This document shows, one piece after another, positions 1-10,130 of a stretch of 64,000 nucleotides of DNA. This stretch comes from Rutpela maculata (Eukaryota > Arthropoda > Insecta > Coleoptera > Cerambycidae): positions 134,280,015-134,344,014 of the forward strand of contig OW386289.2 in NCBI GenBank assembly GCA_936432065.2, read 5' to 3'. The position numbers and the translations under genes were made by a program. Positions within the stretch are counted from its first letter, which is position 1. Each line of letters starts with the position of its first letter. Under the pieces are notes generated by a model. The model was not told the origin of the DNA. It saw nothing but the letters and a program-made list of their open reading frames with translations, and searched no databases.

Positions 1-106
1 TTACTTTTCAAATGTATTTTTAAATGTTATTGTATTTATTGTAATGACTTTCCGTTAAATTAATAAATTATCAGTTTCTAGTTTCGAAATTACTCATTTA
101 ATTTTA

Positions 107-293
107 AGGCCGCCATTAGACTATAAAAGTTCTTTGGTGTTTTATAAAATATATTTTGTGAGTAATGTGATAGATATTTTATAAAATATCGATCATCTTT
201 TCTAAAATATGGTCGATTACGCTGTCACACCTCTCATAAAATATCTTTTATAAAAGATCTTTGTCAATGAACTTCTATAGTCTAATGATGGCC
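107..293. mobile_element. Short MITE, about 187 bp, with terminal inverted repeats
   Basis: The left end (AGGCCGCCATTAGACTATA) is the inverse complement of the right end (TATAGTCTAATGATGGCC), and the match runs on imperfectly for about 55 bases inward. The inner part is AT-rich and also folds (ATATTTTATAAAATAT and TTTTATAAAAGAT). TA or TTA flanks both ends, which fits a TA-type target duplication. There is no coding capacity, so it would depend on another element's transposase. Confidence 0.75.
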
Positions 294-1028
294 TAAGCGA
301 TTTGTTCAAAAATCGATTAAAATGCCCGCCTGTATCAAAAAGGCGGGAATACAGCGCTATGTGACGTATGTTTTGCAGTTTGAAAAAGTACTGAGAGTTG
401 CCTATCTATATATACATTATACATATAATATTCTTTAATCTAAAACTGTGGCCTCTACATGCACAGTTTGATGTATTAGAGGCCTTCGGTACGTTATAGT
501 TCGTTTAGTTTAGTTCGTTATAGTTCCTTTATTTATTTATTTCAACTTCTATTTTGTTTTTATGTATGAAAATAACAATTTAAGAAAATAAAAATTAGTG
601 ATGACACATCTGTGGATAAAGAGCTTTACTTAAAAAAAAAAATCATCAAAATCGGTCCAGTGGGAGCCGCTGATGAAGCCGGGAAAAAAACGGCGATTAG
701 TAAATTTATTATTATTATTTTTAGTGTACGGGTTCATTTATGTTATCTCCAGTGACCTAAATTATTTATATTTTAATAGCTACAGGCTATAGGAAATTAC
801 GTATATTTTTATAATATATGCATTTCTGCTGTGTGCATTCTAAATTTGTTTCATCTAACTGCTATTATTATTATCATTATTCTCACCTGTAACTGGTTTA
901 TTTTGTTGAGCAATAAAATCCGTTATTATAAATGTGGCGGAATATTAACGCAACAAAACCCTTTTCACTTGCCGCTTGTATAGATAAATATGTATTTTTG
1001 TTGCTATATGTTTTTAATTTGATTAAAT
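294..1028. other. Unassigned AT-rich stretch
   Basis: I see no gene or recognisable repeat. It contains short TTATT and TTATTT runs near 530, 705 and 865. Confidence 0.5.
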
Positions 1029-2745
1029 AGTACAGTACCTAGAGGTAAAAAATATGCAAAACTTCGGAATAATGTCATATTGAACGGATTTCGTTCATTT
1101 TTGGCAGTATAATAGTAGACTAGTTTCTATATTGTGCAGGGTCTTGTTAATTTATAGGGGGTGGATGCCACTCCCTCCTAGGGGGTGGCACTTAAAAAAT
1201 ATATATATTTATTGGAGCTGAAGTAGAATCAAATTTTAAGAAGAAAAGGTTCTATGCAATTGTTCACATAAATTGATAGTTTTTAAGTTATAACGACTTC
1301 AAAAATTGCGATTTTAGCTTAAAAAAAAAGGTATTTCCAAACGGCTTTCGTCAAGTATCTCGAAAAGTATTACTTTATCGAAAGAATGTTAGAGACCAAT
1401 TACAGAAAGTTTCCCACTGGGAATTAATTACATTTTTGTTTATTGATGTAGGATTAATAATTTCGGAGATAATTAAGTTTACATTTGGCATCCAAGTGTT
1501 CATAAGACAATTATTTAGAGTGAGAGTTAAATATCTCAGAAACTGTGACACCTACGTCAAGAATGCTAATAGGTAGAATAATAGGTTATTAATTAAGCTT
1601 TGAACTGTTTTTTATATTTGTTTCTGTAGCATAAAAAACAAAGAAGTTATGACCGACATTTTTTTAATAACAACGTCGCCATTTTGTTACTGTATGGTAT
1701 TGTTGATAAAACATCTTTTTTTTTCTTTTCCAAATATCTCAATAAATATTAGTTTTACTGAAAAATAGGTAGAGACCAAGAATAAAGCTCATAAACTGAT
1801 AACGAATTTCGCTTTTTATTTATTTACATAGATTTAATAGTTTCGGAAATATGAAAGTTTACAAATGGCGTTCGAACGTTTATAAGACGAAAAATGCAGT
1901 TTAAATGTTAATTGAGCATTCAAATTATTTTTTACTCGTTCCTGTAGCATAAGAAATAAAGAAGTTATGACGGAAAATGTGCGTATTTATATTTTTTTAT
2001 ATAAAAAGGTCACCATTTTGTTATTCTAATTAGCCAGTAATTTAAAAAATCATCTCAAATACTATTTTTCATTAAGATGCAGCATTATCTAGATGCTCAA
2101 ATTTTTTCGCTCATTTAAAGCACTTGTTTTAGAAAAAAAAATGCATTTTAAACTTTAAAGGTAATTTCGAAACACTTGTATACCAAATATACAATTAAAT
2201 GTAATTGGTCTGTAACATTTTTTCGATAAAGTAATACTTTTCGAGATACTTGACGAAACCCGTTTGGAAATACCTTTTTTCTTAAGCTAAAATCGCAATT
2301 TTGAAGTCGTTATAACTTAAAAACTATCAATTTATGTGAAAAATTGCATAGAACCTTTTCTGCTTAAAATTTGATTCTATTTCAGCTCCAATAAATATAT
2401 CGTGCATGTAATTTCCCATTAGGCATGTACATTCACGTAGCGCGATAGATATGACAACATAGCTGCCGTAAATTCCTCCGTCGAGCGGAGCCTGTTATTT
2501 CATTTCAGCCAGCTGGCATGCGCGATGTTGTAATTTTACTCCCTATGCCTAGCGTTCGGCTACACGCACGGTATATATTTTTTAAGTGCCACCACCTGAG
2601 AGGGGGTGGCATCCACCCCCTATAAATTGGCAATCCCCCGCACAAGAAACTTTTCTGTGAAGCATTTACTACTATACTGCCAAATATGAACGAAATCCGT
2701 TCAATATAACATTATTCCGAAGTTAAAACCTCTAGTTACTGTACT
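1029..2745. mobile_element. Foldback DNA element with long inverted arms
   Basis: The termini are AGTACAGTACCTAGAGGT at 1029 and the inverse complement form ending CTAGTTACTGTACT at 2745. The arms pair over roughly 400 bases (1029-1420 against 2212-2745, with a nested insertion in the right arm). Both carry a GGGGGTGGATGCCACTCC-like block and an 'ACTTTATCGAAA' block. The interior (1500-2150) is also partly self-complementary and holds repeated 'AAGAAGTTATGAC' and 'GCCATTTTGTTA' segments, so almost the whole element can fold. There is no open frame of note. A related copy lies at 12.5-15.2 kb. Confidence 0.75.
2397..2573 (-). mobile_element. MITE copy nested in the foldback's right arm
   Basis: This block of about 177 bp interrupts an AT run in the right arm that is continuous in the left arm. 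Its inverse complement matches 52493-52706, sharing GCCAGCTGGCTGAAATGAA and CGCTACGTGAATGTACATGC. The ends are imperfect inverted repeats (ATACCGTGCGTGTAG and ATATCGTGCATGTAA on opposite strands). It sits in an AT dinucleotide tract, so a TA-rich target duplication cannot be separated from the tract itself. Confidence 0.65.
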
Positions 2746-3800
2746 AAAACACCAATCTGGGAAAGTAAATTGGATTATTTTGCATACCTTTCGTGTTTGT
2801 ATATTTTTTGTGTTTTCTATGCTTCTACGCCACCAAATATTTATTCACCATTAATAAACGCTAATGGAGTAATTATTAATATGACATTAAAACAGTTGGT
2901 TCCCAGTAAACTCCAAATTAAATGAGTAACATTAGTAGCTTTGAGGTTTCGTATATTCGTTATGTTATACAAAAACAATTCGAAACTTCATTAATGATTT
3001 TACCACAAAACACAAATGGCAGTGTTCGCTATAGTCGTAAATCTATACATTGTAATGAATTTAACCAGAACGGTCCACCAATGCGTTTTATTCCTTTAGT
3101 TGTATCCAATTAAATCCAGTTTTTGAATAATTGTATAGAAGTTAAATCCGCCGCAAATACAGAAAGATGAAATAATCAATTATTATAAATATAGAGTTTG
3201 ATTAAACATTAAATACGCACGACAATAATATATAATTCGTTTTGGAGATGAATGTTGTAAACACCAATTTGTTCCAAAACCACATATTGTTATATTGTTA
3301 TAGACAATCAGAGCATTACTATTTTTTATATGAATTTTCAGAACTGATAATAATTAATATTAAAGATAATGTATTGTGTTTATCTGGGCTCTCTCAGAAG
3401 TTTCGACAGAAGCTAGAACATAGAACAAACTGAATCCGGAAAAAATAATGAAAAAAATCCATCATCCTCAGTTTTTTTTCTGGGTATCGATATGAAAGTT
3501 TTAGTTGAAAAACAGCGTCACACATTTCCCTATTTCTTTTTCTTATTAGAATATAGTTTCATTGATATGGGAGCAGTGCTGGATTACCCTATACCCTAAT
3601 TATGCACGTGCGTAAGTAAAGCCGCAGATTTTTAGGGGCGGCAGGCAAAATCAGAATAATAAAAAATTCGCTTGACTGCACATCTTGCACTTATAACTTT
3701 GTAACTTGTAACATATGAATGGACATAATTTTTTCCCTAACATTATTTTTAAGATTTGACAATAATAAATAATAGTTTTAAGAAGTGTATCGTTCTCCTC
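2746..3800. other. Unassigned AT-rich stretch
   Basis: Two open frames of 63 codons (2922-3113 and 3242-3433) show no recognisable motif and are probably chance. I see no repeat or RNA gene here. Confidence 0.45.
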
Positions 3801-3924
3801 AGTCCTGGGTGATATTATATACATAAAAAACGTCAGCGTCTTTGAGTGGCTGTACAATTTGTACCGCCATTCAACGGCGCCGACGTTTTTTATGTAAAAT
3901 AATAACATAATATCACCTAGAACT
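3801..3924. mobile_element. 124-bp palindromic MITE
   Basis: The ends AGTCCTGGGTGATATTAT (3801-3818) and ATAATATCACCTAGAACT (3907-3924) are inverse complements with two mismatches. Inside them an ACATAAAAAACGTC segment pairs with GACGTTTTTTATGT, so the whole element folds into a hairpin with a GC-richer loop. It has no coding capacity. Confidence 0.75.
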
Positions 3925-4438
3925 ATATAGGTACATACATATTTGTATTTGAGTATTTGTATTGAAGCTACTGCTGGTCACTTCATCGAGAGAATCAAGG
4001 TGTTACTCACAAGAGGAAAAATAACAATCGGAGCTTTTCCACGAAGAGGAAAAGGAAGTAAAGGACCATCAATGTGAATTAAATTAATTGAAAATACATT
4101 AACAGTGTCTTTCGTTGTAAATAAACTTAATTTGAAATAATAAAACCTTTTTAAAATTTTTTAAAACACATCTCTACATTCCAAAATAGCCATATTCATA
4201 CCTATTATTAGGTTCAAAATATTGGGTCAAGTTGCGGAAAAACGTTGGGTGATGGAGAAAAACTGATGTCATTTTCGTTTCTGTTAGATCACACGAAATA
4301 ATAAAAAAGTTTTCATTTTTTTGCAGGCCTGTGTCATCGATAGTCAAGAATCAAACACTTTCTTAGTTAGCACATTTATTTTTTAAATTTCTGTTTCGGC
4401 TAGCATCAAACCATCTTCAATAGCACTGCTATTAGGTG
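3925..4438. other. Unassigned stretch
   Basis: No gene or RNA recognised. The last about 60 bases show weak similarity, inverted, to sequence just outside the right arm at 7720-7780, so the arms described next may extend further out than I mark them. Confidence 0.4.
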
Positions 4439-4779
4439 AGTCATTTTAGGTGAACAAAAGGTTAAACATCAAACTAATTTTAAAAGAAATAAACCAAGGT
4501 TTTTTAGACTTGGAATAATATCCCTAACAACATATCAAATGTCTAGAAAAATCTAAGTATAGGAAAACCGCCATATTAGCCGACATCTTGGATTTACTGT
4601 CTAAATATATAAAATGCATATATTGCTCCGATTTGCTAACCTACATTTTGATATGCTTTTTATCCCTGTTGGGATGATTCAGTGCCTATTTTGACATGTT
4701 TTATTTTTCTTTTTTTTTTCTTTTTGCATTGACTAAAGTAAAGGCTAACTACATTTTGAAATACAGAAAGGGCATGAGT

Positions 4780-5510
4780 TATATTGTGGTCATGCATCGT
4801 TGTAAATAACTTTTATTTTTAATTTTTCGAAAAAAGTCTATTTCAGATTTTTTTGTCCAAAAAGGTCCGTACCTTATACCGGTTATAGAGATTGATCGAC
4901 GGAATTTTCGATTTTTATTAGGAAACTGTTCGGTATTTGTAGAATTTATCTTAAAAATCAAGTTTTCCAGGATTTGTAGATTCGCCTTTGTTTTGTCAAA
5001 TTTCTCACAAACGTCACCTAATAGACTAAATCGAACCCCACAATCGCCATTTTTAAAAATCAAAATCGGACCTTCGATCCCACCAAGTCTCATCGAAATC
5101 GATCAATATCCTGGACAGTTATCGTGCTTCTTTCGAGAAAACCAGTTTTTTGCAAAAAAATCAATTTTCATTTGTTTTTCGACATTGTCTCCGGTATACT
5201 TATCTGTAGAGCGTTGCTAGCGGCACCATCTCTTTTTTGAAATATCTCGATCCGACTGCCCGTTACCGAGTTATTCAATTTCTCCCGAAAAACTTGAAAC
5301 GTCTATATCGGGTACTTCCGGTTTCTGAACGGAGCCGAGCTTTCAGCGTTAAGATTTTCTAAAGGTCTCCTATCAACCACCCAAGTTTCATCGAAATCCG
5401 AAAACGGATTAGCGTGACAGACAGACCGACTGACCGACGGACGGAATTTTCTAAATTCGCTCTCGAGTCGATAGATATGACTTTCATTTCGATCCGACGC
5501 GTTTTTCGGA
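4780..5510 (+). repeat. Dispersed repeat of the GACCGAC type
   Basis: This noncoding stretch contains repeated 'ATCGAAATC' phrases, a stretch of GACAGACAGACCGACTGACC type at 5416-5446, and CATCGAAATCCGAAAACGG before it. The organisation (short GACC/GACA tetramer run beside a 'GAAAT' box) resembles the ACTTCCAC and GAAGAGTA families elsewhere in the window, in inverse order. Its borders are unclear. It abuts the BEL/Pao fragment, so it either interrupted that element or was captured with it. The open frames across it are not supported as genes. Confidence 0.4.
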
Positions 5511-5517
5511 TTTCGAT

Positions 5518-5911
5518 GGTCCGCTGGAAAAATCGAATCAAAACTGAAACTGTAAAGAAAGGAGACGTAGTGTTGATAGTAAGTGACAACACTAAAAGAC
5601 TTGATTGGCCAATTGTTGTTGTTCAAGAATTGATACCAGGTAAAGATGGTCAAGTCAGACTTATATAGTTAAAGACATTGACAGGAACTATTCTACGACC
5701 AGTGCAAAAGATATGTTTACTGGAAACTACCCCCTGGGATACACAGAACTTTCTTCAAGATCGTCCTGGTGTAAATAATAGCTTAGAAAACAAGACAAAA
5801 AATGTTAGTGGTCGCGATAGTGCATTGAAACAAGTTGAGGATCAAATGCCTAGAGCACAGTTCTCTAGGCGAGGTAGAGAAATTAAAATCCCAATGAGAT
5901 TCAATATGTAG
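5518..5911 (+). pseudogene. BEL/Pao retrotransposon, C-terminal end of polyprotein
   Basis: One frame reads WKNRIKTETVKKGDVVLIV, then LDWPIVVVQELIPGKDG, one in-frame TAG at 5666, and continues in the same frame with GTILRPVQKICLLE. This pattern (GDVVLI, then a WP motif, then PGxDGxVR, then RPVxKxxxLE) is the conserved domain after the integrase in BEL/Pao elements, known to me as DUF5641. The stretch from 5756 to the stop at 5909 is a low-similarity tail. It lies directly upstream of a polypurine tract and LTR in the expected order. Everything 5' of the domain (protease, reverse transcriptase, integrase core) is missing. The in-frame stop and the truncation make it inactive. Confidence 0.8.
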
Positions 5912-5997
5912 CTTGTATTGTGATGAATTTATTGTTTATATTGTTTTGTAATATTTTGAGCATTGAGTCACTATTTTGTTAACTGTAGTTAGTGACT

Positions 5998-6009
5998 GAA
6001 GGGGGAGTA
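5998..6009 (+). other. Polypurine tract of the BEL/Pao element
   Basis: GAAGGGGGAGTA lies immediately before the TGTTGGAAAT that begins the LTR. This is the position and composition expected of the plus-strand primer site used in reverse transcription. Confidence 0.7.
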
Positions 6010-6231
6010 TGTTGGAAATAGAATTATCCTTGCCTTTTAAAATTAGGCAACATAATATAAACATGATGTCCTGATTATGAATTTTTTAAGGATTGACAGT
6101 TTAGTATTAATTTTGTTAAAAAGGAACGTCAGATTTTACAGAAATTCAAATATTGTTCATTTATTTTGTAAAGTAAAGAGTTTCTGAGATATAAGGAGAT
6201 TTTTAATTTATACCAAGTAAGTTTCCTAACA
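6010..6231 (+). mobile_element. 3' LTR of the BEL/Pao element
   Basis: It begins TGTTGGAAATAG and ends TTTCCTAACA, so it starts TG, ends CA, and has a short imperfect inverted repeat, TGTTGGAAA against TTTCCTAACA. The length of 222 bp is modest but plausible. The sequence after the end (TTGCATTGC, then the left-arm continuation at 6240) marks re-entry into the host element. No matching 5' LTR is present in the window. Confidence 0.7.
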
Positions 6232-6476
6232 TTGCATTGCTTCAAATATGTACCAAATAGAAAGTTTTTTGAACCAGGAATCATATAAAGACTTTATCTA
6301 ATTTTGTTTCTATCATGATCCATTTATTACAAAATGTTAATAATAAAGGAAGGTAATTTATGAACGTTATGATGATACGGTATAAGTTTTTAAATACTTT
6401 ATTAAACTTGTACAAAATCGTTTAAATTACTGTACACTTTTTGAAAAAAACTACTAACACAATTAAAACACTACTG

Positions 6477-7437
6477 TCATTTCCAACATGAATTACTCTC
6501 CATAGAAACACCATCGTCGTATACATCTTTTATATTTGAGTTACTGTGGAGTATCCCTTGACTTTCACTGCAAGCTGATGAACATTACAAACTATGTTTT
6601 CCTCATGAGCACCTTGAAGTACTACAATCTGTCTTACATTTACATCTTATGATATCGAGTAAAACTGTTGATGCTAATTGTAGTTCAGTGAGTACTGGTA
6701 GGAGTTGACCACCCTGTAATTGTCAACTCCAATCCTCAGGTAGAAGAGATGTATTTCCTTTCCCATCCTGAACTTGGTAGAAAACCGTAAATTATGGAAT
6801 TTAGCAGCAGCTGAAATCGGTGGAAGGCTTGAACAGCTTGAACCAAATTTTTGTTAGCCACCTTTGTACTGAAACATCTGTATCGTGGTTCATCCAAAGT
6901 ATCGGATGTCGTTTCTCCATACATGACAAAAATAGCATTTTCCCCGGCAGTGATTATGTCTTCGTCCAGACTGTTGAATACTTCAGCATACTCCATAAAT
7001 GATGTAATTTTCATGATCTTCGTTAGACCTTTGCCTTTGACAATCCCAAACAACTGTGGCGTGGTGTCACACCCCAAAATGGCGTGAATAAATAGTAAGT
7101 CGTTGCAGACATTTGATCCCAATGACGATTTTGTAGTTTGAATGTTCCATTGACTGCATAAAATTTTCCAAATAAAACCGCATTTACGTGCGCTGCCAAG
7201 GTAAGGTGTTTCACTGTACCCAGGCGTATTATCCAATAAATAAAATATTATGTCGCTTGGAATAGGATGCGCGCAACTGTTTCTCCCCTCTCTACAAATT
7301 GTCATGTTATTTGGTGCGCACAAGACCGAAAACGAAGAGTCACGACGAGTCCCGAAAAAGCCCGAGCGCCCACCAGAGAGACGAGTCGGACTACGCGCAG
7401 CGCGCATTACTTGTGAGGTCCTCAACAAGCATGTCAA
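6477..7437 (-). pseudogene. Decayed gene with HAxxGCDTT core (XPG-I-like) and Cys-rich tail
   Basis: The longest open part (7437 down to 6736) encodes LLFIHAILGCDTTPQLFGIV around residues 118-137, followed by GKGLTKI. The GCD plus G-x-GKG pattern resembles the helix-hairpin-helix part of FEN1/XPG nucleases. I recall this HAxxGCDTT block from repetitive uncharacterised insect and cnidarian proteins. A frameshift near 6825 continues as PPISAAAKFHNLRF. A second near 6780 leads into FYQVQDGKGNTSLLPEDWS, then RCKCKTDCSTSRCS and CSSACSESQG, broken by three in-frame stops. The tail is Cys-rich, as in zinc-binding knuckles. A GC-rich stretch at 7300-7410 near the N-terminal part is unlike the rest and may be foreign. 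The gene lies between the inverted arms of its element. Its function is unknown, and the nuclease-like reading is inference. Confidence 0.6.
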
Positions 7438-7720
7438 ATGCCTTTCTCAAGCTTATTACTGGTAAAAATGTTTTTAAATTGCTTTAAATAACGTTCCTGG
7501 TTCAAAAACCTTTCTATTTGATATATATTTGAAGTTAATCAGAGCAAATATATGCATTTTATAGATTTCGAGAGTCAATCCAAAATGTCGGCCAATGCCG
7601 GCTTTCCCATACTTAAATTTTTCTAGACTTTTGATATGTTCTTGGGGATATTATTCTAAGTCTAAAAAACCTTAGTTTATTTCTTTTACAATTAGTTTGA
7701 TGATTCCAACTAAAATGACT

Positions 7721-8590
7721 GGATTATATACACTAGACGAAGTGATAGCTTCATATTGCCTAAAAACGAATAAACAGATATTGTTTTTTTTGCCCTTTAG
7801 TGTCGACAAAAAACGCTATTTGATCGTCCAAAAGTGAAAACAGTTGATGTTGTGTTGTGTTTTTTCTATTCTAGTGGCCCTTCTGGGGTGTGAAAGAGAA
7901 GCGTATTTTTTTATCAGACTTTATAACTACCGAGATTTCACAAAAATGTTTTGATATTTTTTTTAATGAACATTATTTTAGTCACAGGTTTATGGGAGAA
8001 TAAACTGATTTATCAAATTTTCGGTATCTCTCAGCTTATAAGATGCCGATTTTTTTCTAAAAACCTGTCATTTTTACATTTTTTGCCGCTAGGTCTTACT
8101 GTGTTTTGTTTATGACAACTTCTTTAAAATAATAATAAGTACATACATTTTTTTGCACTTTCAGTATATGGTGTCCAAAATTGATAAACGTTCACGGATT
8201 GGTGCCCCTTTTTTGGGTTCCCTACATCAACATGTAAAAAACCGAAACCAAAATAATTATCTCCAGAACGGTTAAAATGCAAATTTGAAATTTAGCGCAC
8301 ATCTGAAGGGCTTTACCTGTAGATAGAAACTATATTTTTTTCAAATTTTTCACACAAGAAAATACAATAATATACGAAAATGGTGTGTATGACTTTTTAA
8401 TAGATTGAAATGGAATAAAATAGAATCTAAATAAACAATATAAAATGTAAATATTGTCTAAACGTTGGTTGTGGCATTTTCTTAATATTTCTCTATTCTT
8501 ATTGAGATGCTCTGCCACATGTATTCTTCTAAACAATGTCTGAAATCTACAAAATAATACAATTAACCAGTATTTTACTGGAAAATAACC
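7721..8590. other. Unassigned stretch
   Basis: No gene recognised. The 7740-8100 part is T-rich with no clear repeat boundary. A small open frame at 8330-8536 is likely chance. Confidence 0.4.
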
Positions 8591-8683
8591 TCTACGCCTG
8601 TGACTTTTACGTCAAAGGATCAGTTAGAGGGTGGTTTTGACAAATAATGAATAAGAACAAAAATATAAAAATGACGTATTTTG

Positions 8684-8726
8684 CTGACGTTTCGGAAAAC
8701 GAATCTGTTTCCTTTCTCAAAGCGTA
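8684..8726 (-). ncRNA. Degenerate hammerhead-ribozyme-like motif of the Penelope-like element
   Basis: Read on the reverse strand, GGAAAC and GTTTTCC form a stem-loop (stem II), followed directly by CGAAACGTC. That is the conserved GAAA core and GUC cleavage triplet arrangement of the minimal hammerheads known from Penelope-like elements. Upstream the sequence is CTTTGAGAAA where CUGAUGAG is expected, so the catalytic CUGA box has decayed and cleavage is unlikely. It lies downstream (3') of the GIY-YIG coding region, in a place where these motifs occur in the family. Confidence 0.55.
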
Positions 8727-8875
8727 TTATAATGTTTGTGAGCTGTGTATATTAAATACACAGCTTTAAGAATATATTTGTTATATTCAGTATCCATAGA
8801 TACTTACTGCTTACACAGAACTGTTGATATATCTAATTGATAGTTTTATTTTAAACAATGTTGAGTTTGTTAAGT

Positions 8876-9600
8876 TCTTATTTTAACACCGGCAGCCAGG
8901 TTGTGCAAACATCTGCAGAACAATTCGACACGCATTTATCCTCATTCAATAGTATTATAGCCGCTTCTTTAATTTTTCTTTTCTTGCTATCTGTCTCTTT
9001 TGTTAAAATTTTTGCCGAGTCCCAGTTTATTCTATGTCCGTTCTCCCAAGCGTGTTTGCAAATCTTCGATTTCTGAATCTCATTTTTTCTAATGTAACCC
9101 TTGTGCTCACCCAATCTAACACTGAATGGTCTGGATGACTCACCCACATAATGTTTATTACACTCACACGGAATACTATAAATGCAGTTTTTTGAATTTT
9201 GCTCATGATTTAGCGGTTTTGTTTTTGTTAAAATAGATCTCAATATATTGCCCGTTTGAAATATCCTCCTAATATCAAATCTATTGCCTATACGGTGTAG
9301 CTTTTCAGATAATCCGTGTACATAAGGAATTAACGTCGTGTACCGTTGTTCGGGTTTTTGTCGTACATGATTATTATTTTCTATATATGTGAAAGTTCTA
9401 TCAACAAAAGCTTCAGGGTATTGATTGTTTATAAGAACCTCTTTTATAAAGCGCTTCTCATTGTCTAATATTTCATCATTAGAAGAAATTATTTTGGCCC
9501 TATCATATTAGCATTTTATGACACCCTTTTTAACATGCATCGACTGATTTGAGTTAAAATTCAAATACCTGTTGGTGTGTGTTGGTTTTAATATAAAATG
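8876..9600 (-). pseudogene. Penelope-like element: reverse transcriptase end plus GIY-YIG endonuclease
   Basis: Reading leftward from 9600, the frame gives ILKPTHTNRYLNFNSNQS, which matches the C-terminal part of Penelope reverse transcriptase. An in-frame TAA lies near 9512, then about 210 open codons run to a stop at 8878. This part holds the endonuclease: CIYSIPCECNKHYVGESSRP, with the GIY-YIG equivalents IYSI and YVG; then RLGEHK, with a conserved Arg and Glu-His; then HAWENGHRINWDSAK. The His/Cys pattern (CNKHY, CKHAW, GH) is typical of Penelope endonucleases. The main reverse transcriptase domain is absent, so this is a 5'-truncated copy with one stop, fairly young by its long open frame. 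Confidence 0.85.
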
Positions 9601-9903
9601 TTTATTAAATTATTTTTATAAACACTATTATTATTTACGATGTGGATGAAAGAAAAAGGCAAGAAGTAAACTTTTTATTATTAGTGGAGCAATAAAAATG
9701 AAATGTGTAGTAGCAAAATTAACTTATTATTATTATTATTTTAAAAGAGAAATTATAAGGTGTTATAATATCCTCAACGATAGGCTCTTACGAAACACAA
9801 TAAGGCTTAACTGCAAAAATTGAAAGAATTACAGGTTTTTAAAAAGAAATCGGTATCTTTTACAATAAGAGAGATATAAAAAAATTGAGAAATTGGCTTT
9901 CCC

Positions 9904-10130
9904 CCCATGAGCCAGTGACTAAAAAAATACTCTCACCCAAGGGTTCTGGGTTTGATTCCCGGTCGTAGCACTAGGATTTTTTAGAAAGAAGAAGTTAATC
10001 CCAGTATACTCGGATATTAGGACCCTTGTCTCCAAATGTGTAGCACCTCTCGCACAAGACTCTACCAGAGCCTTCAGGGATAAAGGGATTCGTATTACCG
10101 GGCACTACTCGCTGTTTCACAAATAAATTA
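9904..10130 (+). mobile_element. tRNA-derived SINE
   Basis: The head GAGCCAGTGACTAAAA resembles a Pol III A box. About 40 bases later GGGTTTGATTCCCGG is a near-perfect B box and T-arm (GGTTYGATTCC). The body of about 150 bases is GC-richer than its surroundings and ends CACTACTCGCTGTTTCAC followed by AAATAAATTA, like a LINE-type 3' tail. It has no coding capacity. An intact tRNA gene is ruled out because there is no acceptor stem or anticodon arm. Confidence 0.65.

Larger units (their letters stand above)
4439..7720 (-). mobile_element. Composite inverted-repeat element carrying a decayed gene, with nested insertions
   Basis: The left arm 4439-4633 is the inverse complement of 7540-7720, sharing CAAACTAATT, GGTTTTTTAGACTT and AAAATGCATATAT blocks. 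The next inward part of the right arm (7495-7534) matches 6240-6280 instead. The left arm has therefore been split by about 1.6 kb of inserted DNA (4634 to about 6233), which includes the 3' end of a BEL/Pao element. Between the arms lies a decayed reverse-strand gene (6477-7437). The layout suggests a DNA element of about 1.7 kb before the insertion. Its superfamily is not known to me. Confidence 0.55.

Noticed and set aside
4779..5093. 104-codon reverse-strand frame with an overlapping plus-strand frame
   Set aside because: It lies in a noncoding dispersed repeat; no domain, and no conservation is visible between strands.
6479..6488. ATTTCCAACA, the inverse of the LTR start TGTTGGAAAT, as a possible LTR end giving a 479-bp LTR
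   Set aside because: These bases fall in the last codons of the reverse-strand Cys-rich gene (SCWK and stop), and the better end TTTCCTAACA lies at 6231, where the inverted arm resumes.
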